From Saururus chinensis (lineage: Eukaryota > Streptophyta > Magnoliopsida > Piperales > Saururaceae), in NCBI GenBank assembly GCA_035235625.1, contig CP141148.1, positions 12,981,659 to 13,045,658 of the forward strand: 64,000 bases of DNA. The letters run 5' to 3'. Every line of letters starts with the position of its first letter. Within the stretch, counting starts at the first letter, position 1. A program made the translations under genes and the position numbers. The notes below the pieces were generated by a model. It had not been told where the DNA came from and searched no databases. It saw only the letters and a program-made list of their open reading frames with translations. Of this stretch, positions 47,486 through 60,163 are shown one piece after another.

Positions 47486-48595
47486 TATCACGCCCCGACA
47501 CTGCTCGACCCGAGCCAAACACGGTCCAAGGGCCGGTCTAGCACACAGGGCGATGGTTTGAAAACAGTTAAAGAAATAGCAGAAGACTTATGCCCTAACC
47601 ACGAACGGTCTAATTTACGGAGTTTACGCACTACTTTGAGCTAGAGTAAATAGGTAGAACCAAAAAAGTACTTAACTCTAACCAAAACACAAATCTCAAA
47701 CCCACATACTAACAATCCATAGCCACATATAATATATCACAAATCTAAAATAAAGACCATTCCACACGGTTCTAACATCAAAACAAGATAAACAAAGAGA
47801 CATGCAAGACTAGAAGCCTCCATGACTACTCCTAAGCTCCTCTAATCTTTCCTCATACAGAGGATCCTATCTATTTACGTGTCATGCCATGCAGCCCCAA
47901 AACAAAACAAGGAAAGTGGGGTGAGTATAAAAACTCAATAATAGTCTTAATACAACAGCAATAATAAAAAAACACAACAATATGACAGTCTAGTAAATAA
48001 GATCCACATTTGACCTGATACACTATTTTTTGATCATGCATCTCATCACATAAACATGCATAATAGTATCTCATTTCCATATTTTCTAATCATGCATTCA
48101 TAACTCAAAATCCTGCATAATAGTGTCTCATTTACACATCTTTTAATCATGCATTCGTAACACATCTCATTCACCCTGCATGACAAACGTGTAAATCACA
48201 TGATACACTCTCCCCACTGCAGGAGATGTCCCTAAGCAACACCCCTGCTCTAGATTCTCTGTGTAAGAATGAGACATCCTTAGCCAGGATCGTCCAGGGT
48301 GAGTAGCTTTAGGGGCAGACAACCCCGACCCTTTTACATTTCCTATGTAAAAATTTGACCGTGCCTCGCCTTTGTGGCCTTGACCGTGTCCTGCCTAAGT
48401 GGCAATATTTGTGTTTACTCCTTGATGGGGGTATTCTCATACAGGGTACCCTATAACACGTGGTAGTCGGTGCACAAAGCATACTACCCTTCACAGGGTC
48501 CAGATGACAATCATAATAATTTCAATTCACAAGACAAGTATACAACTCGTCCCCACATAATTCTATTTAACTAGACTCAACCCGACGAGTATACA

Positions 48596-51500
48596 TGTCA
48601 CGCCCCGGCGATGCCCGACCCGAGCCGAACCCGGTCCAAGGGCCGGTCATGAGCGCGGGGGCGACGAAGTGAACATTGAGAAAACGATCTAGCGGAAGAC
48701 TTAACCCTAACCATGGGCGATTAACAGCAACACGGAGTGCGCACAATCCTTTGAGCAAGAGTAAACAAAAGGGAAGGAAAAGGTGTTGCTTATCACAAAG
48801 TAAACAACAATCTCAAACCCACAAACTTAGTTAAGTAAAGCCCACATCGGCTCAGAATAAGTCATAAGCATCACAACTGTAAAATATGACATAAATCCAA
48901 AACAAGAACCCTACACAAAGGTCCTGAACAACAACATAACTAAGGGAAATAAAACCACACAAAGAACTCCACGATCATATCCAAGCCACCTCCGACCTAT
49001 CCTCGAAGAGGCGATCCTGTCTGTCTGCGTGTCGCACCACGCAGCCCCAAACCAAAACACCAAAGAGGGGTGAGTTTTAACAAACTCAGCAATGGTTTTA
49101 ATATCACTAACAACATCGAAAAATACGATAGCATAGCGATATAATCATTCAAATCAACGAATTACATGGTGCATCATTTTCTGATCACATATACATATCA
49201 CCTAACACTACATCATAGTGCATAATCAACCTGCATAGATGTATCTCTAACGTACATATTCCACATGCATAACATCAACATCAACCTGCATGGATGTATC
49301 TCTAATATACATATTCTCACATGCATAACATCAACATCAACCTACATGGATGTATCTCTAACATACATATTCCACATGCATAACATCAACATCAACCTAC
49401 ATGGATGTATCTCTAACATACATATTCCCACATGCATAACATCAACATCAACCTGCATGGATGTATCTCTAACATACATATTCCACATGCATAACATCAA
49501 CATCAACCTGCATGGATGTATCTCTAACATACATATTCCCACATGCATAATATCATCAAATCAAACTCCATCAAGGAGTAACCACACAATAATGTCACAC
49601 AGACGGGAGCATAGACAAGGCCACGAAGGCGTGTAATGGTCCAAAATTCTACACAAGAATTAAATAAAAATCGGGGTTGTCAATCCCTAATACTGCTCGC
49701 CCTGGACGATCCTGGCCAAGGATGTCCCATTCTCACACAGAGAATCTAGAGCAGGGGTGTTCGCCTAGGGACATCTCCTGCGGAGGGAAGAGCCCGAATT
49801 CTCACACAGAGAACCCTAGAACACGTGGTAGCGGGGTGCACACGGCATACCACACTGGATTCTCAGGGTCCAGATGACACTCATAATAACATTCTCACAT
49901 ATCCGCAAGACAAGTACACAACTTGTCCCCACATCATTCCATTAAACAAGACTCAACCCGGGGAGTGCACTCGTTCCACACAGGAACTTCAAATCGTTCC
50001 ACACAGGAACTCAAATCAAAATATGTCCTTTCGGACCAATCAACTTGCGAGTAATCCACGATCGATCAATCCGGCACACAATTTCATCACATTGCATCCA
50101 ATCGGTCAAATTCGATTAATCACAATGAAGTCTCAATTGGAAATCCATTTTGATGATGCATGCAGCATGGTACATACGTGGGTAAAGCATACATGAATCC
50201 TAATCCATGATAAGTGCTCTCATCAGCCCCTAATGCATCATTCATAATCACAATATTAAGCTTCAACATCATCCTTTAACCCCACATGTGTGTGTGTATC
50301 TAGTAGAAGCATTTCACATAATGCATGCCAACATGCTTAAAATTAAACTCACTACCACACTACACATGTGAATTTTCCATCTAAACATGAATTCCAGCAG
50401 AAATCATAGGAGAAGAATCGTTGAAATCATATCTAAATTCAAAACTCAACCACAAAGGCTAAATACATATAACATCACTCATTTCATCATTGAGTCATGG
50501 CATTCACCAACATCTACACACCACTAACCACAATCTATCATGACAAATCAGTCCAACAATGATTGTAGTCCTACTGAAAATATATGTTTAACCAAAGGGA
50601 AACAACCATTCATAATTTCAAGATAACGATTCTAACATCATGCCACAAAACATAAGTCATTCCACCATCCCTAAGCATATATCTCAACTCCATAAACTTA
50701 ATAGCATGCATTTCCAGTAGCCTAACATAGCTTAAAACACTCCACATTAATATAAAATTGACAAGCTAAAGTGGAATCATCAAAATAGACATCATATGCA
50801 CAACATACAATTTTCTGTGTAGCCGATCGATCGCCAATACGGCAGAACAATCATCTTCTTTCTTTCGCAAATCCAAACCGAAACACCATAAATAACACTT
50901 CAAATCCACATCTAACACCCTAATCATCATCAAAAGTCCTCCTTGACTTCCAGAACATCAAACCAAGCCATAATAAAGCAAAACCCTAAGAAATCGGGAT
51001 TAAATAATTCCATTTTCTAATCTTACCATTAACACACTAAATCAAGCAAACCATTTCGAAATAAGCCAAAAATGGAGAGTTTTACCATGGATAAACAGAG
51101 ATTTTGAAGACCCATTACCTCAGCACTTGATTAAGCTCAGATTGAAGAGTCACCCTTCTTGAAATCCTTGAAAACACAATGAGTTTGAATTAAACTCTAA
51201 TAGAAATCGATTTACCCAAGAAATCCCTAATTAAACCTTAGATCTAGGGCTTATTGGTAGTAAAAATCGAATTTTGAATGTTAGGGTTTGTAGTAAAACA
51301 CAAATCAGTAGCTTTTGATGGTCAAAAATGAATTTAATCAAGGGAAAAATGGTAGATTTGGAAGAAATTAAGAAGAAAGCCATGGATTAGTGCTTAATTA
51401 GAGCAAGCTTACCTTAATCGGCTCTAATTCGGGCCTAAGTGGTGATTAGGCCAGCCCTCCTTCCTTATCCTATTCCCAAAAATGGAAATGGCTCTGGTTT

Positions 51501-51934
51501 GCCCTTTTATAGTAAGGGTTGGGGTGTGCATAGGTAAGTTTTGGGGTGTAAATATGAAAAGTAGGCTAAAAGTGGGTATTTTATAAATTTAAGCACAAAT
51601 TAAGCCTAATAAAATTCTGAAAATTTTTGTGTGACCTTAAGTATATGTCTAGGTTCATTTGACAAAAAAATAAAATTTTCGACGGTGGGGCCCACAGGGG
51701 TCCAGCCAAAACTCTAATATTTGGGAAAATAGTAAAAATTCTGAAAAATCTTAAAAATTCACATTTGGTTTAAAATCACTTAAAACTACTAATATTAAAG
51801 TTAATTTTGGTTAAAACCATCACAAACTCTATTTATTTACTAAATCACCGAATAAGATCAGAAAACACGTAAATCTCACGATAACTAATAATTAAAGAAA
51901 ACTAAAAACCGGTTTAAAGATGAGAGTTCTTACA
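48596..51934 (-). mobile_element. Solo LTR H, 3,339 bp, probably Gypsy fossil, with exact 5-bp target duplication
   Basis: It starts TGTCACGCCCCGGCG and ends GAGAGTTCTTACA, with ATACA immediately outside both ends. A TATAAAAGGG motif on the minus strand near 51502-51512 suggests the LTR reads leftward. It carries a 55/56-bp minisatellite at 49230-49555. No internal domains are present. Near-intact ends and an exact duplication make it the youngest member of this family in the window. Family placement (Gypsy) is by LTR style only. Confidence 0.75.
49230..49555. repeat. Minisatellite in LTR H, six copies, 55- and 56-bp units alternating
   Basis: Units beginning CCTGCATGGATGTATCTC (or CCTACATGG...) start at 49230, 49285, 49341, 49396, 49452 and 49507. 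Each contains ACATACATATTC, CACATGCATAACATC and ATCAACATCAA. Steps alternate 55, 56, 55, 56, 55 because of a single extra base before CACATG. The basic repeating unit is therefore a 111-bp dimer. The open frames through it on both strands are repeat artefacts. Confidence 0.9.
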
Positions 51935-52019
51935 ATACATGTTCCACACATGAACTTAAATCAAAAACCAAAAATATCTATCAAATGAGTCCTGATTAAG
52001 GTCACACTGAAGTAACCTT

Positions 52020-53420
52020 ATTATGATGATTTAGACCACGAGTATTCTAAGAGACAAGACATAAAAAAGAAATGGAGTTTTAGCCTTGACCAATGCCAAA
52101 ATGAAGTTCCCCATCCAAAATCTAAGTAGAATTATGAGCTTCTCTTTATGCTTTTTTCTGTTTCTTGTTGGAGTTTTTATTGGACACCTCTACAAAATCT
52201 TCAACAAGAGTCCTTAAAATGAAAGGTTGCGTAATTACCCACATATGATATAAAGGAAGATTCAGCGGCCAAAGCATTATAATTTAATGCTGGAGATAAA
52301 TCAACAAATAGATCGCCACCAAGAATAGAATTGCTAACATAGGGTAAATCAGAACCTGTGACTCGTACACTACGAAGGACTAAAGAGGAAGCTACTAGAT
52401 TACCACAAGGACTGGCATGAGACGTGGCGTGCAGGCAATTAGGCGAGGTAGGCATTTTCTCCCCCAGCGCTGACTCTTGAACACGTGTAGTCCGACCTCC
52501 CATGTCAAGAGCAGAGCCAGAAATTTCCACCCCATTGGAGGGCTGAGAGCGTTGGATAGAGCACTAAAGCTGCATAGCATTTTGAACAATATTTGCCGTT
52601 GAAGGAGGATGAAGGATGCTATCAATTCTAGTCTCTAAAGAAGTTTAGAAGGCCTAAGAGGAGCCATAAAAAAATTAAAGCATGTATTCATTGCTACCTG
52701 AGACATAGGAACCCCATCACTGGCTCTTCTAATATGTATGAGATCTTTCAAAGGAGTAGAATTTTTATCTTGTAGAACCCATGCCTGTTGAGTAGTACAT
52801 GACGCATTAGTATGATCAAAACAGCAACAACGAGTGCATATTGGTACAACAACGAGTGCATATTGGTGGCTTCCATGCATAATAAACTTCTTGAAAAAAA
52901 ACTCGACCCATCTTTCCTAGGAATAAAAACTTGATTCCTAACCGTACAATCAGCATCAACTTCCACATAGATGAGCAGAAGACAACCTTTGACAAATCCT
53001 GGTTAATTGGTCAATATATAAGGGAGAACCTATAGAACTGATAATTCATCCTAGGTTTCCTACACTCCAATATTGAATTGGATGCTTAGGTAGTCTGTTC
53101 CAAATTAGACCAGGCTCGTACTAAGCAAATCATGAACTAGTTTTGTATTCATAGTCCATTTTTTTTAAATTAGAGGACGACTAGCAATGGACCAAATAGA
53201 GCCAAAAACAAAAAGAATCCATCAGACAAGGAGATGATATCAAAAGCCTTATTTGTCTTCCACATGGCGCCCAACAGCAGATTTTAATCCCATATAGTAA
53301 GGTCTGCACCTATCCGATCAAAGTGTGTTTCTAATGCAGATGATCAGCTTTGACTTCATCTTCATCAATGCTAATCTCCAAAGAATTCCCAGAGTCAAGA
53401 TAATGAGGCAAGGTGAAGTC
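52020..53420 (-). mobile_element. LINE ORF1 region (DUF4283 plus CCHC zinc knuckle)
   Basis: The minus strand encodes an acidic start, ISIDEDEVKADHLH. Next come a DUF4283-like core with WNRLPKHPIQYWSVGNLG and ISSIGSPLYIDQLTRICQRL, then VEVDADCTVRNQVFIP. A zinc-knuckle region YAWKPPICTRC with FDHTNASC lies near 52800-52930. This order is that of ORF1 in plant L1-type elements. The frame carries stops. With the 3-prime half at 45930-47485 it probably formed one minus-strand LINE; the endonuclease and early RT are lost where LTR G sits. Confidence 0.7.
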
Positions 53421-53439
53421 TATACCTGTAGAATGAGCT

Positions 53440-53615
53440 TGGAAGAGAGCTATGTAATTGTCAACGCCAATCTTTCAAAGCTTAATTATCTGTGAATTTC
53501 CTTTCATTGCTACTAGATGACATTTGTAATTTTCTTTCTCTGTTTTCTTTGACTTTGTATCCCGCTTTTATTTATTGAAGGGAATAATCTCCCCTCTTTA
53601 CCTGTTCAAAAAATA
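53440..53615 (+). mobile_element. LINE 3-prime tail fragment, plus strand
   Basis: TTCTTTGACTTTGTATCCCG, then TTTTATTTATTGAAGGG, and an end reading TTTACCTGTTCAAAAAAT match the usual 3-prime ends of plant LINEs. Orientation is opposite to the adjoining LINE ORF1 piece. Confidence 0.4.
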
Positions 53616-55128
53616 TCACTTGAACTTTGTTCGTAGGTGGACAACTAATTATACGAGGCCATCCACCCTAATGTTCTAACCTGAGCAATCAGCTGGCAGA
53701 AAACATGACCTACTATTCTGATAAGTTTCACAGAGGCACTAGCATGTATCTTATGCGACAAATAAACTAAGAAAATTATTGGGGATAAATCGACAATTAG
53801 ATTTTCTATATAAAAATATGTACAAAAGATTGAAGGTATTACACAAGTACCGAAGGAGAAGTCGATTTTGACAAAACTTTTCCCCAAACACACCAATCAC
53901 CAATATATGTTATCAGAAAATAATTGTTAAAAGTAACATAAATAGGCAAAGTTAAGGATTTTCAGGTGATTTTGTTGCATAACCAAATTAGGTAAAATTA
54001 ATTTGTTAATATGAGATGGTGCCCGTTGAAACTTGGGGATCTTTCCCAAGTTTATCTGTGCAATCAACTATTTCCAATCTTTCACCAAAAAACTAAAAAC
54101 CAGTTATTTTCAAATGTGATAGACCAAATGTGATAGACGATGTGGATAGGAGAGATTTAATCTCTTTGCGACTGAGAGACGGAAGAGGTATAAAGAAAAT
54201 ATGAGAGAGAGAAAGGGAGGCATCAATCATGACAGGAGGTTACAGTGGCAAGACACATACGAAGAAAACCGTCTCTTTCTGCCATATATGTAATTTTTCT
54301 ATATTTTCTAACAAATTGCTAACACTATTAGCCTCCATTTTTCTCGTACAAGTGGCATCTTCTTTTTTCTTGTTCTTTTTTATTTCATTCGAAAAGTGGC
54401 CACTGTATCTTCATAAAACGTTTACTCCATCTTCATCACGAGCTTCACGACATACAAGTAGCATATATTTATTGGTATCCGTATGAAAACAAAACCTTCT
54501 GGGATGAAAAAACTATCTAGGGGCAGCCGCCTTTTGTACATTCCGGCACCGTCTTAGCATGGACCATAGCATTCATACATGGCAGGCATAATTTTTACAT
54601 GGAGCCGGAAAAGGGCCAATTCTATTAATAAAGTTCAAATTATTAAATGTTTTTTAAAATAAAAATTTCAAGTAGTAGGTTAATAAAATGACTAGAAGTT
54701 GAGTAAAGCTGAATATTCATAGAGGCAATTTAAGAGTGAATTATTTAGTGTAAAACCATCCAAATGAATAAATATTAGATGCTGATGAATTATACTTGTT
54801 TTGGTTCTTAGTCTTGGATTATTTTTTAGTGCACTACTGTAACTTTTCTTCAATAATATATTGGTAGGGATCCGCCTAAACCCCCACCCATTAAGGTGGT
54901 TTTTATTAAAAAAAGAAAAAGTAATTGAAACTGATGTTGAGCTGCAAATAAGCCGGTTTTGCTCATTCAGGTCCAACTTCCAAGTTCATATTCAAGATTC
55001 TGAGTACTAAAAAAAGAAGTTATAATTCATTTGATAAATAATTTAACTATATCGGAGGAAGTTTTTGATAATTCTAGGTGAATTAAACAAAAAATCTCTT
55101 GGGAACAAATGCAAAGCAAAACATTTAG
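53616..55128. other. Intergenic, nothing recognised
   Basis: AT-rich sequence. Short open frames at 53645-53896, 54229-54486 and 54692-54976 are not accompanied by domains or splice-consistent extensions. Confidence 0.4.
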
Positions 55129-55740
55129 GGTTTTATTTGGATTAGTGAAACAAAATTGAAACTCAAATCTACCGCCTATTTAGTAGTGGCGGAAGCTGCA
55201 ATGCAATAGTGGTCATATATTTTGTCATATATTTATTTTAATAACAAAACTGCCCCTATGTCTACGTTGCCATGGAAGCTGCGATGCAATAGTGGTAGTG
55301 GCCGTGACAGTGGTGATAACAACGGTAGTGGATAATGAAAGAGATGGTGGTAGCGACAGTGATGATGACAATAGTGGTGGTAGTGACGGCAGCGATATTG
55401 GTGGTGGCAACAACTGTAGGAAGAAATTTTGGTGGTAGTGGCAATAGTGGCGGTGGTGGCCGTATTTTGTGATGACAACAATAATGGTGGTGACAGCAGT
55501 GGTGGCGGTAGTAGTGGCGGCAGAGATAGTGGCAAAGTAGATACTAGTATGGTTGAAAGCTTACGTTTTCTGTCAACTATCTTTCTCCCAATTAATTCCA
55601 TGAGTTGAAGGGAGAGAAATTTTAGGGCCAATTGTATTCCTCTTTTATCCTAATTTTTACCTTATTTTCTCTTTCCAGTTCACCATACATCGGAACCGAT
55701 AGATTTTTTAAAAGATTCATTTTAGTTTTACCTTCAACTT
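55129..55740. mobile_element. Harbinger-like non-autonomous element, second copy of family F
   Basis: The left end GGGTTTTATTTGGATTAGTG is preceded by TTA and matches GGGTCTGTTTGGATTGGTGG of F. The core (about 55190-55540) is again an imperfect GGT/GTA array. The right part aligns with F through ATTCCATGRGTT, TTTTAGGGCCAA, TTTTCTCTTTCC and CGGAACCGATAGATTTT. The right terminus is diverged, so that border is approximate. Confidence 0.5.
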
Positions 55741-56443
55741 TGAAAAAACTACCAAATTTTAACATATTTTTCTAGGAATCTTATATATTCTTGAGGTGGT
55801 TTATCATATTTTTAGTGGAACAACAGCATCCACACACACATGTACATTTACATTAGATACCACAAGGCCAGATTCGAGGGACATGAACTAGCGAATCACT
55901 TATTAGATTGGTGATGGTTCATCAATTAATGTTTGCAGGAGGTCAAGTATTTGCGTTTTCCCTTACATTTTTATTTTTTTGGGTGGAGTGGGGGAACCAA
56001 CAAGGGGTTAGAGGCAGACTGCTACAAGTGAAGAAGAAAGACACTGACATCTAAAAGATATACTTCTAACAAATGAACCCATAAATTGTTTCATAATACC
56101 ATAATCCAAACTCATGCGATCATGAAGCTTCGCCAGCCAATCGACAATGCACATGAAAGCACGCATATGTTACCATCAGCGTGTAGAGTTTGTGCGGTTC
56201 TGTTTCACAATCGATCTTGGGCAATAACGACTGGTGAAGGCGGATTTGGACTCCTTTCATCCAACATATGCTTTCGCAGCAATAACCAAGTTTGTGACCA
56301 GCCTACTGGAAACTTAACTATCTTGACCCTAGAACTTCTCCCTCAATTAGATCAGAACTAACTAGCTCAATTGGGCTGACTTGGCCCAGTAATATTGATG
56401 TTATCGTCACTAAAATCAGCACACAGTTTTTCTTTAAGTGATA
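55741..56443. other. Intergenic, nothing recognised
   Basis: A 91-codon open frame at 56086-56361 has no domain that I recognise. Confidence 0.4.
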
Positions 56444-56566
56444 CTCTCTTTGTTCAAAATTATTAGGTATATTTGATTTTTCAAAATAGACTTTTTTTTT
56501 CAAAATAAACTAATTTAAATTAATTTTAATAAATAAAATATAACTATTAATATAACATAGAGGAAA
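56444..56566. mobile_element. Degraded Stowaway-like MITE
   Basis: The left end CTCTCTTTGTTCAAAATTAT pairs imperfectly with the reverse-strand right end TTTCCTCTATGTTATATTAA. It is flanked by TA and has an AT-rich foldback interior (TTTTTCAAAATA near AAATAAACTAATTTAAATTA). Confidence 0.5.
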
Positions 56567-56874
56567 TATAATTTTATTAAGCTCAAGAAAAATCAGCGTG
56601 TACATATTATGATATTTGTAAGTTTCCTTTTCACTTTACTACACTTGATTTAAATTTTTACCTTGCCCGTGATAAAATGCATACAGAGACATCCAGTACA
56701 GCTTACAAAATTATGTAACAACAATGATATACATATCAATCATATATGGATAAATTTCACTACCACTTTTTGACACATAAAGCCTTACACCAAAATTTTG
56801 AAAGAGTTTTTAATGTTTCTCTTTGTTCATAAGCCCAATACAAGCTATACGCATAATAGTCATTAATATTTAAG

Positions 56875-56963
56875 ATGGATGGTATATATGCCATTAAACA
56901 TTAGTATAAGTGATACTGTAGCTTACATGTGCTAATATATATGTGCGTCGTTGATGTCATAGA
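56875..56963. mobile_element. Short inverted-repeat MITE-like element (copy 2)
   Basis: GGATGGTATATATGCCATTA on the left is related to the complement of CTAATATATATGTGCGTCGT on the right, with AGTATAAGTGATACTGTAGC between. It has the same layout as copy 1 at 364-443. Confidence 0.35.
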
Positions 56964-57552
56964 TGAACGATGTCATAGTTGAACGATTCTTATGCATAAA
57001 TTACGCAAGGCTCATTATTAGGAGCATAAAAAGCTCTTCTTAAAATTTGATTAGTCCCGGTGCTCATTTATAAATGGAAGCATAAAAAACTCTTTTTAAA
57101 ATTTAATTAAATAAATAATTTTATTACAAAGTGAGATTAAACTTTTTCTATCAAATCAAAATTTAATATAATTTTATTAGTAAAAAAAAAGTGTAAGATT
57201 ATGAACATACATAAAATCTCATAGCACGATTATATCTTTTAAGTACCCTATGTTATGTAGTACCATAATCATGATGTGGGTAGGCCTGTAATTTTATGCA
57301 GAAAAAGAAATCATTACAAAAGGTAGGTGCAAATGTGATTGGACAAATCGCTTACATTTCCATTATGCGTATATTATTGTCTACCCTAGCATCATAATTC
57401 TTCAGCTCAATTCCCAATGCAAGAATGAAGAGACAATTCCATATCTGCACACGGGGCCTCTGTACAAATTCGTCCAGTTGCTCTGAACGAAAGAGTTTTT
57501 CCAGCTCCTTAGTAACAATGAGCATGGCGTAATTTAGCTATGGGAGCCGTCC

Positions 57553-57645
57553 ATCTAAAAGATTAAGAGCTCACACATTACCACACGTTAGTGTTATTGT
57601 CACTTAGACTAAGTACATATTAGTGTGTCCACCGTCAATATAAAA
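57553..57645. mobile_element. Short inverted-repeat MITE-like element (copy 3)
   Basis: The left arm AGAGCTCACACATTACCACA and the right arm ACATATTAGTGTGTCCACCG flank GTTAGTGTTATTGTCAC, resembling copy 1. Confidence 0.35.
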
Positions 57646-58418
57646 TTAAAGTATAAAATTAAAGAGGAGAGAGAAAAATTCTTGCCTAAGGTGGATGCTT
57701 CCAGAAATGGGAGCAGACTAACCATCCATTCAAGCTACATTGTCTCCTTCATAAATTTTTTCTCCCATTTCTATTTTTTTTATTAGGAAGCTTTCCATTA
57801 AAAGTTAAAAAGATAAATAAAGCCTGCAATAATACAGTTGGTAAAACACAAGCATAGAGGAAGACACGGATGACACGATCATGACATTGGAGAAAATAGG
57901 AGAGCAACATGCTTTAGAGGACATTAAATTCCAGCTCTGTTGAAGATCTCCCATGGGTCGGCATATGCTAGAAAATAGCGTCTAGGCAGTTAGACCACCC
58001 AGAAGTAGCCTGAAGGGCCATTGCCAATGTCCATCCTGTCACGAACACCACCTAGGGAAGAAAGACCAGAAGCATTGCTCCCATGGACCTCTACCTATAT
58101 GCTTGGGTAGCTAATGGTTCACACCGATGAGATAGGTCGAGCACAAAAATGCCAATGTCGACGAATGATCAGCCACCTCTACAAAGGAACGGATTGAGGA
58201 AACAAGGCGTAAATTAGACAACGAAAAAGAACGAAAACTTAAAACAATGTAAACATAACTAGCCAAATTTGTCCTTAGAATCGTCAATAATAGGGAAGAA
58301 GTGGGTGGATGATGGCCATCTAGTCACCTTGGCGTAGTCCATGTTACTAAGGAGCCAAGGAAGCTGCCAGATGATGATCCGACGAATCCCAATACGCTAG
58401 TCACATATGCACCCTTTT

Positions 58419-58421
<3 letters not shown>

Positions 58422-58478
<57 letters not shown>
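58422..58478. repeat. TA microsatellite, about 28 units
   Basis: Uninterrupted alternating TA over 57 bp, the longest simple repeat of its kind in the window. Its length is likely polymorphic and could be affected by assembly. Confidence 0.97.
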
Positions 58479-58479
<1 letters not shown>

Positions 58480-59998
58480 GCACGAGCTTTGGAATCTGGC
58501 AATTTTGATCGTGAGATGGGTGTTTCTTACTGTGTCTGCCCCATAATATACACATCTGTCCGACCTTGACCCAATGGTGCATGATGAACTCGACGTAGAC
58601 ACAAGGGACTCGTTACATCTTAACCTTTTTCATATATAAATGTGATTCTTTCCGCGTCTGTCTAAGTGTTTCTGACGGTTTGGTTCAATTTTGTTCTTTG
58701 TTTTTGTGGGTGGGTAAGAGAAGATCAAACAACTAAACAACCAACCCATTTGCTTAACAATGATGAAGATTATAAAGCCGATTTCTTTAAGGCAAAAGCA
58801 ACTTAGAAACATCCTAACAACACTTAAATTCAAAGGGCATTGAGTCAAACACAAATGATGTTTATTTTCCCTTGTCTAATATCAAGACCACATGCTTATA
58901 TATAAACAATAGAAGCATCTGCCCTTGGAGGCACTCCATGAACCTTCCACACGCACGCTTCATCCTCCTAACCCTTGCCTTGATAAGATTTTTTGTTTCA
59001 ATGGGATGATAGGGTAGTTCAGTGGCACCAGGCGTCCTCAAGGCACACAGCTAAACGTTTCTTCATTAATGCCATTCATTATATGGTGGCTGTAAGGGGT
59101 GAGTGTGTTGCTTCCTAGTAGGAGTTATCAGACTGTACCAAGAGACAGGTAGGTAACATGCTTGAACTACACTTGCACCCCCTTGGTCCCCCACCTGAAA
59201 TTTTTATGGTTCTTGTTGCTTGTTAACTGACGGAAATGGGTGAGCTACTAATGGACAAGAGCACGCTACATGGGTGGTTCTTTTTTTTTACCTTCCTGAA
59301 ATCTAGTGAGACAGCTCTCAGAAAATCTTCCTGTTGGTCTCCTTTTGGATTGTTCCACGCATCCAAATGTTACAAATTACAATCCGTCCACTGGACAACA
59401 AATGATCTCTCAATTAACCCTTCATTTGGTGTTAATTATGCTTAGCAATGAATATTACCAGTAGCTATAGTAATCGTGTTTGAATTACAGCATGATGACT
59501 TCATCATCGCTCTCAGCCACCGATTCATGAGTTGGCCACAGATTAATTACAACAATTTAGATGCAAATTTAACTGTAATAATCGACAAAATTAATGAATC
59601 AATGTGATGGCAACAATACACAACTTCATAAGGCAGGTTACTGATCTAATTAGATTAACACCCACATAAGATAATAAAGAGATCTGAACCTATTGAGCAT
59701 GCAATAACCATGCATATGCGCACAAACAATTCATGCACACACTGAATTTCAGGAAAACTACTCAGTAAGAATTTAACGAGTCTTAAATCTCAGCTAGTAA
59801 CAGTAATGTTCTGATTATTTGCAGCTTGAAAACCAATAAGATCTCTCTTCCACCTTCCAGGATGCATTTTATAGCAAGTAAAAAAACATGCAGGCAGATT
59901 CTGGAATAAATCCCTGATCGAACCCCCCGTGTGAAGAAAAGAAAGGAAGAAGTAAGAAGGGGGCCCTCTGGCCTCTGCAAGAAAAAAAGAACGGCTTG
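58479..59998. other. Intergenic, upstream region of the bHLH gene
   Basis: No separate gene recognised. Short open frames lack domains. The last several hundred bases are the likely distal promoter of the gene starting at 60626. Confidence 0.4.
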
Positions 59999-60004
59999 CA
60001 CGTG
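59999..60004 (+). promoter_or_regulatory. G-box (CACGTG)
   Basis: A palindromic CACGTG in the context TTGCACGTGTGGCC lies 20 bp upstream of the TATA motif at 60025. G-boxes are the canonical target of plant bHLH and bZIP factors. Since the downstream gene encodes a bHLH with G-box-type contact residues, self-regulation is possible but inferred. Confidence 0.5.
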
Positions 60005-60024
60005 TGGCCATCCCCCTCCATGAC

Positions 60025-60031
60025 TATAAAA
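60025..60031 (+). promoter_or_regulatory. TATA box of the bHLH gene
   Basis: TATAAAA in the context CATGACTATAAAATGGAG. Transcription would start about 30 bp downstream, near 60055-60065, giving a leader of roughly 560 bp before the start codon at 60626. Confidence 0.5.
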
Positions 60032-60134
60032 TGGAGACGAAACAGACCTGCTTCTCGTGCAATTGAAGCGGAAAAAAAAAGAAAAGAAGCTACTGGCATT
60101 CAGCTCACTATTCCAAGGTCCATTATTGAGATAC

Positions 60135-60163
60135 CCTCCTCCTCCTCCTCCTCCTCCTCCTCC
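60135..60163 (+). repeat. CTC microsatellite
   Basis: About nine CTC units in the bHLH leader, followed by a short TCT run. Confidence 0.95.

Larger units (their letters stand above)
47486..51990 (-). mobile_element. LTR G (fossil), truncated, same family as H and D, split by H
   Basis: The left edge TATCACGCCCCGACACTGCTC and the following CGGTCCAAGGGCCGGTC match the corresponding edge of H. The sequence continues to 48595. After H it resumes at 51940 with TGTTCCACACATGAACTTAA, which aligns with the CACAGGAACTCAAATC block inside H and D. It then fades out, so the other end of G is lost. It interrupts the LINE and is older than H. Confidence 0.6.
56567..58421. other. Intergenic with two foldback MITE copies
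   Basis: Apart from the MITE-like copies at about 56875-56963 and 57553-57645, no gene or element end was recognised. The stretch 57850-58250 is less AT-rich but has no domain-bearing frame. Confidence 0.35.

Noticed and set aside
58324-58602. Minus-strand frame with a Tyr-Ile run
   Set aside because: The run is the TA microsatellite; no domain flanks it.
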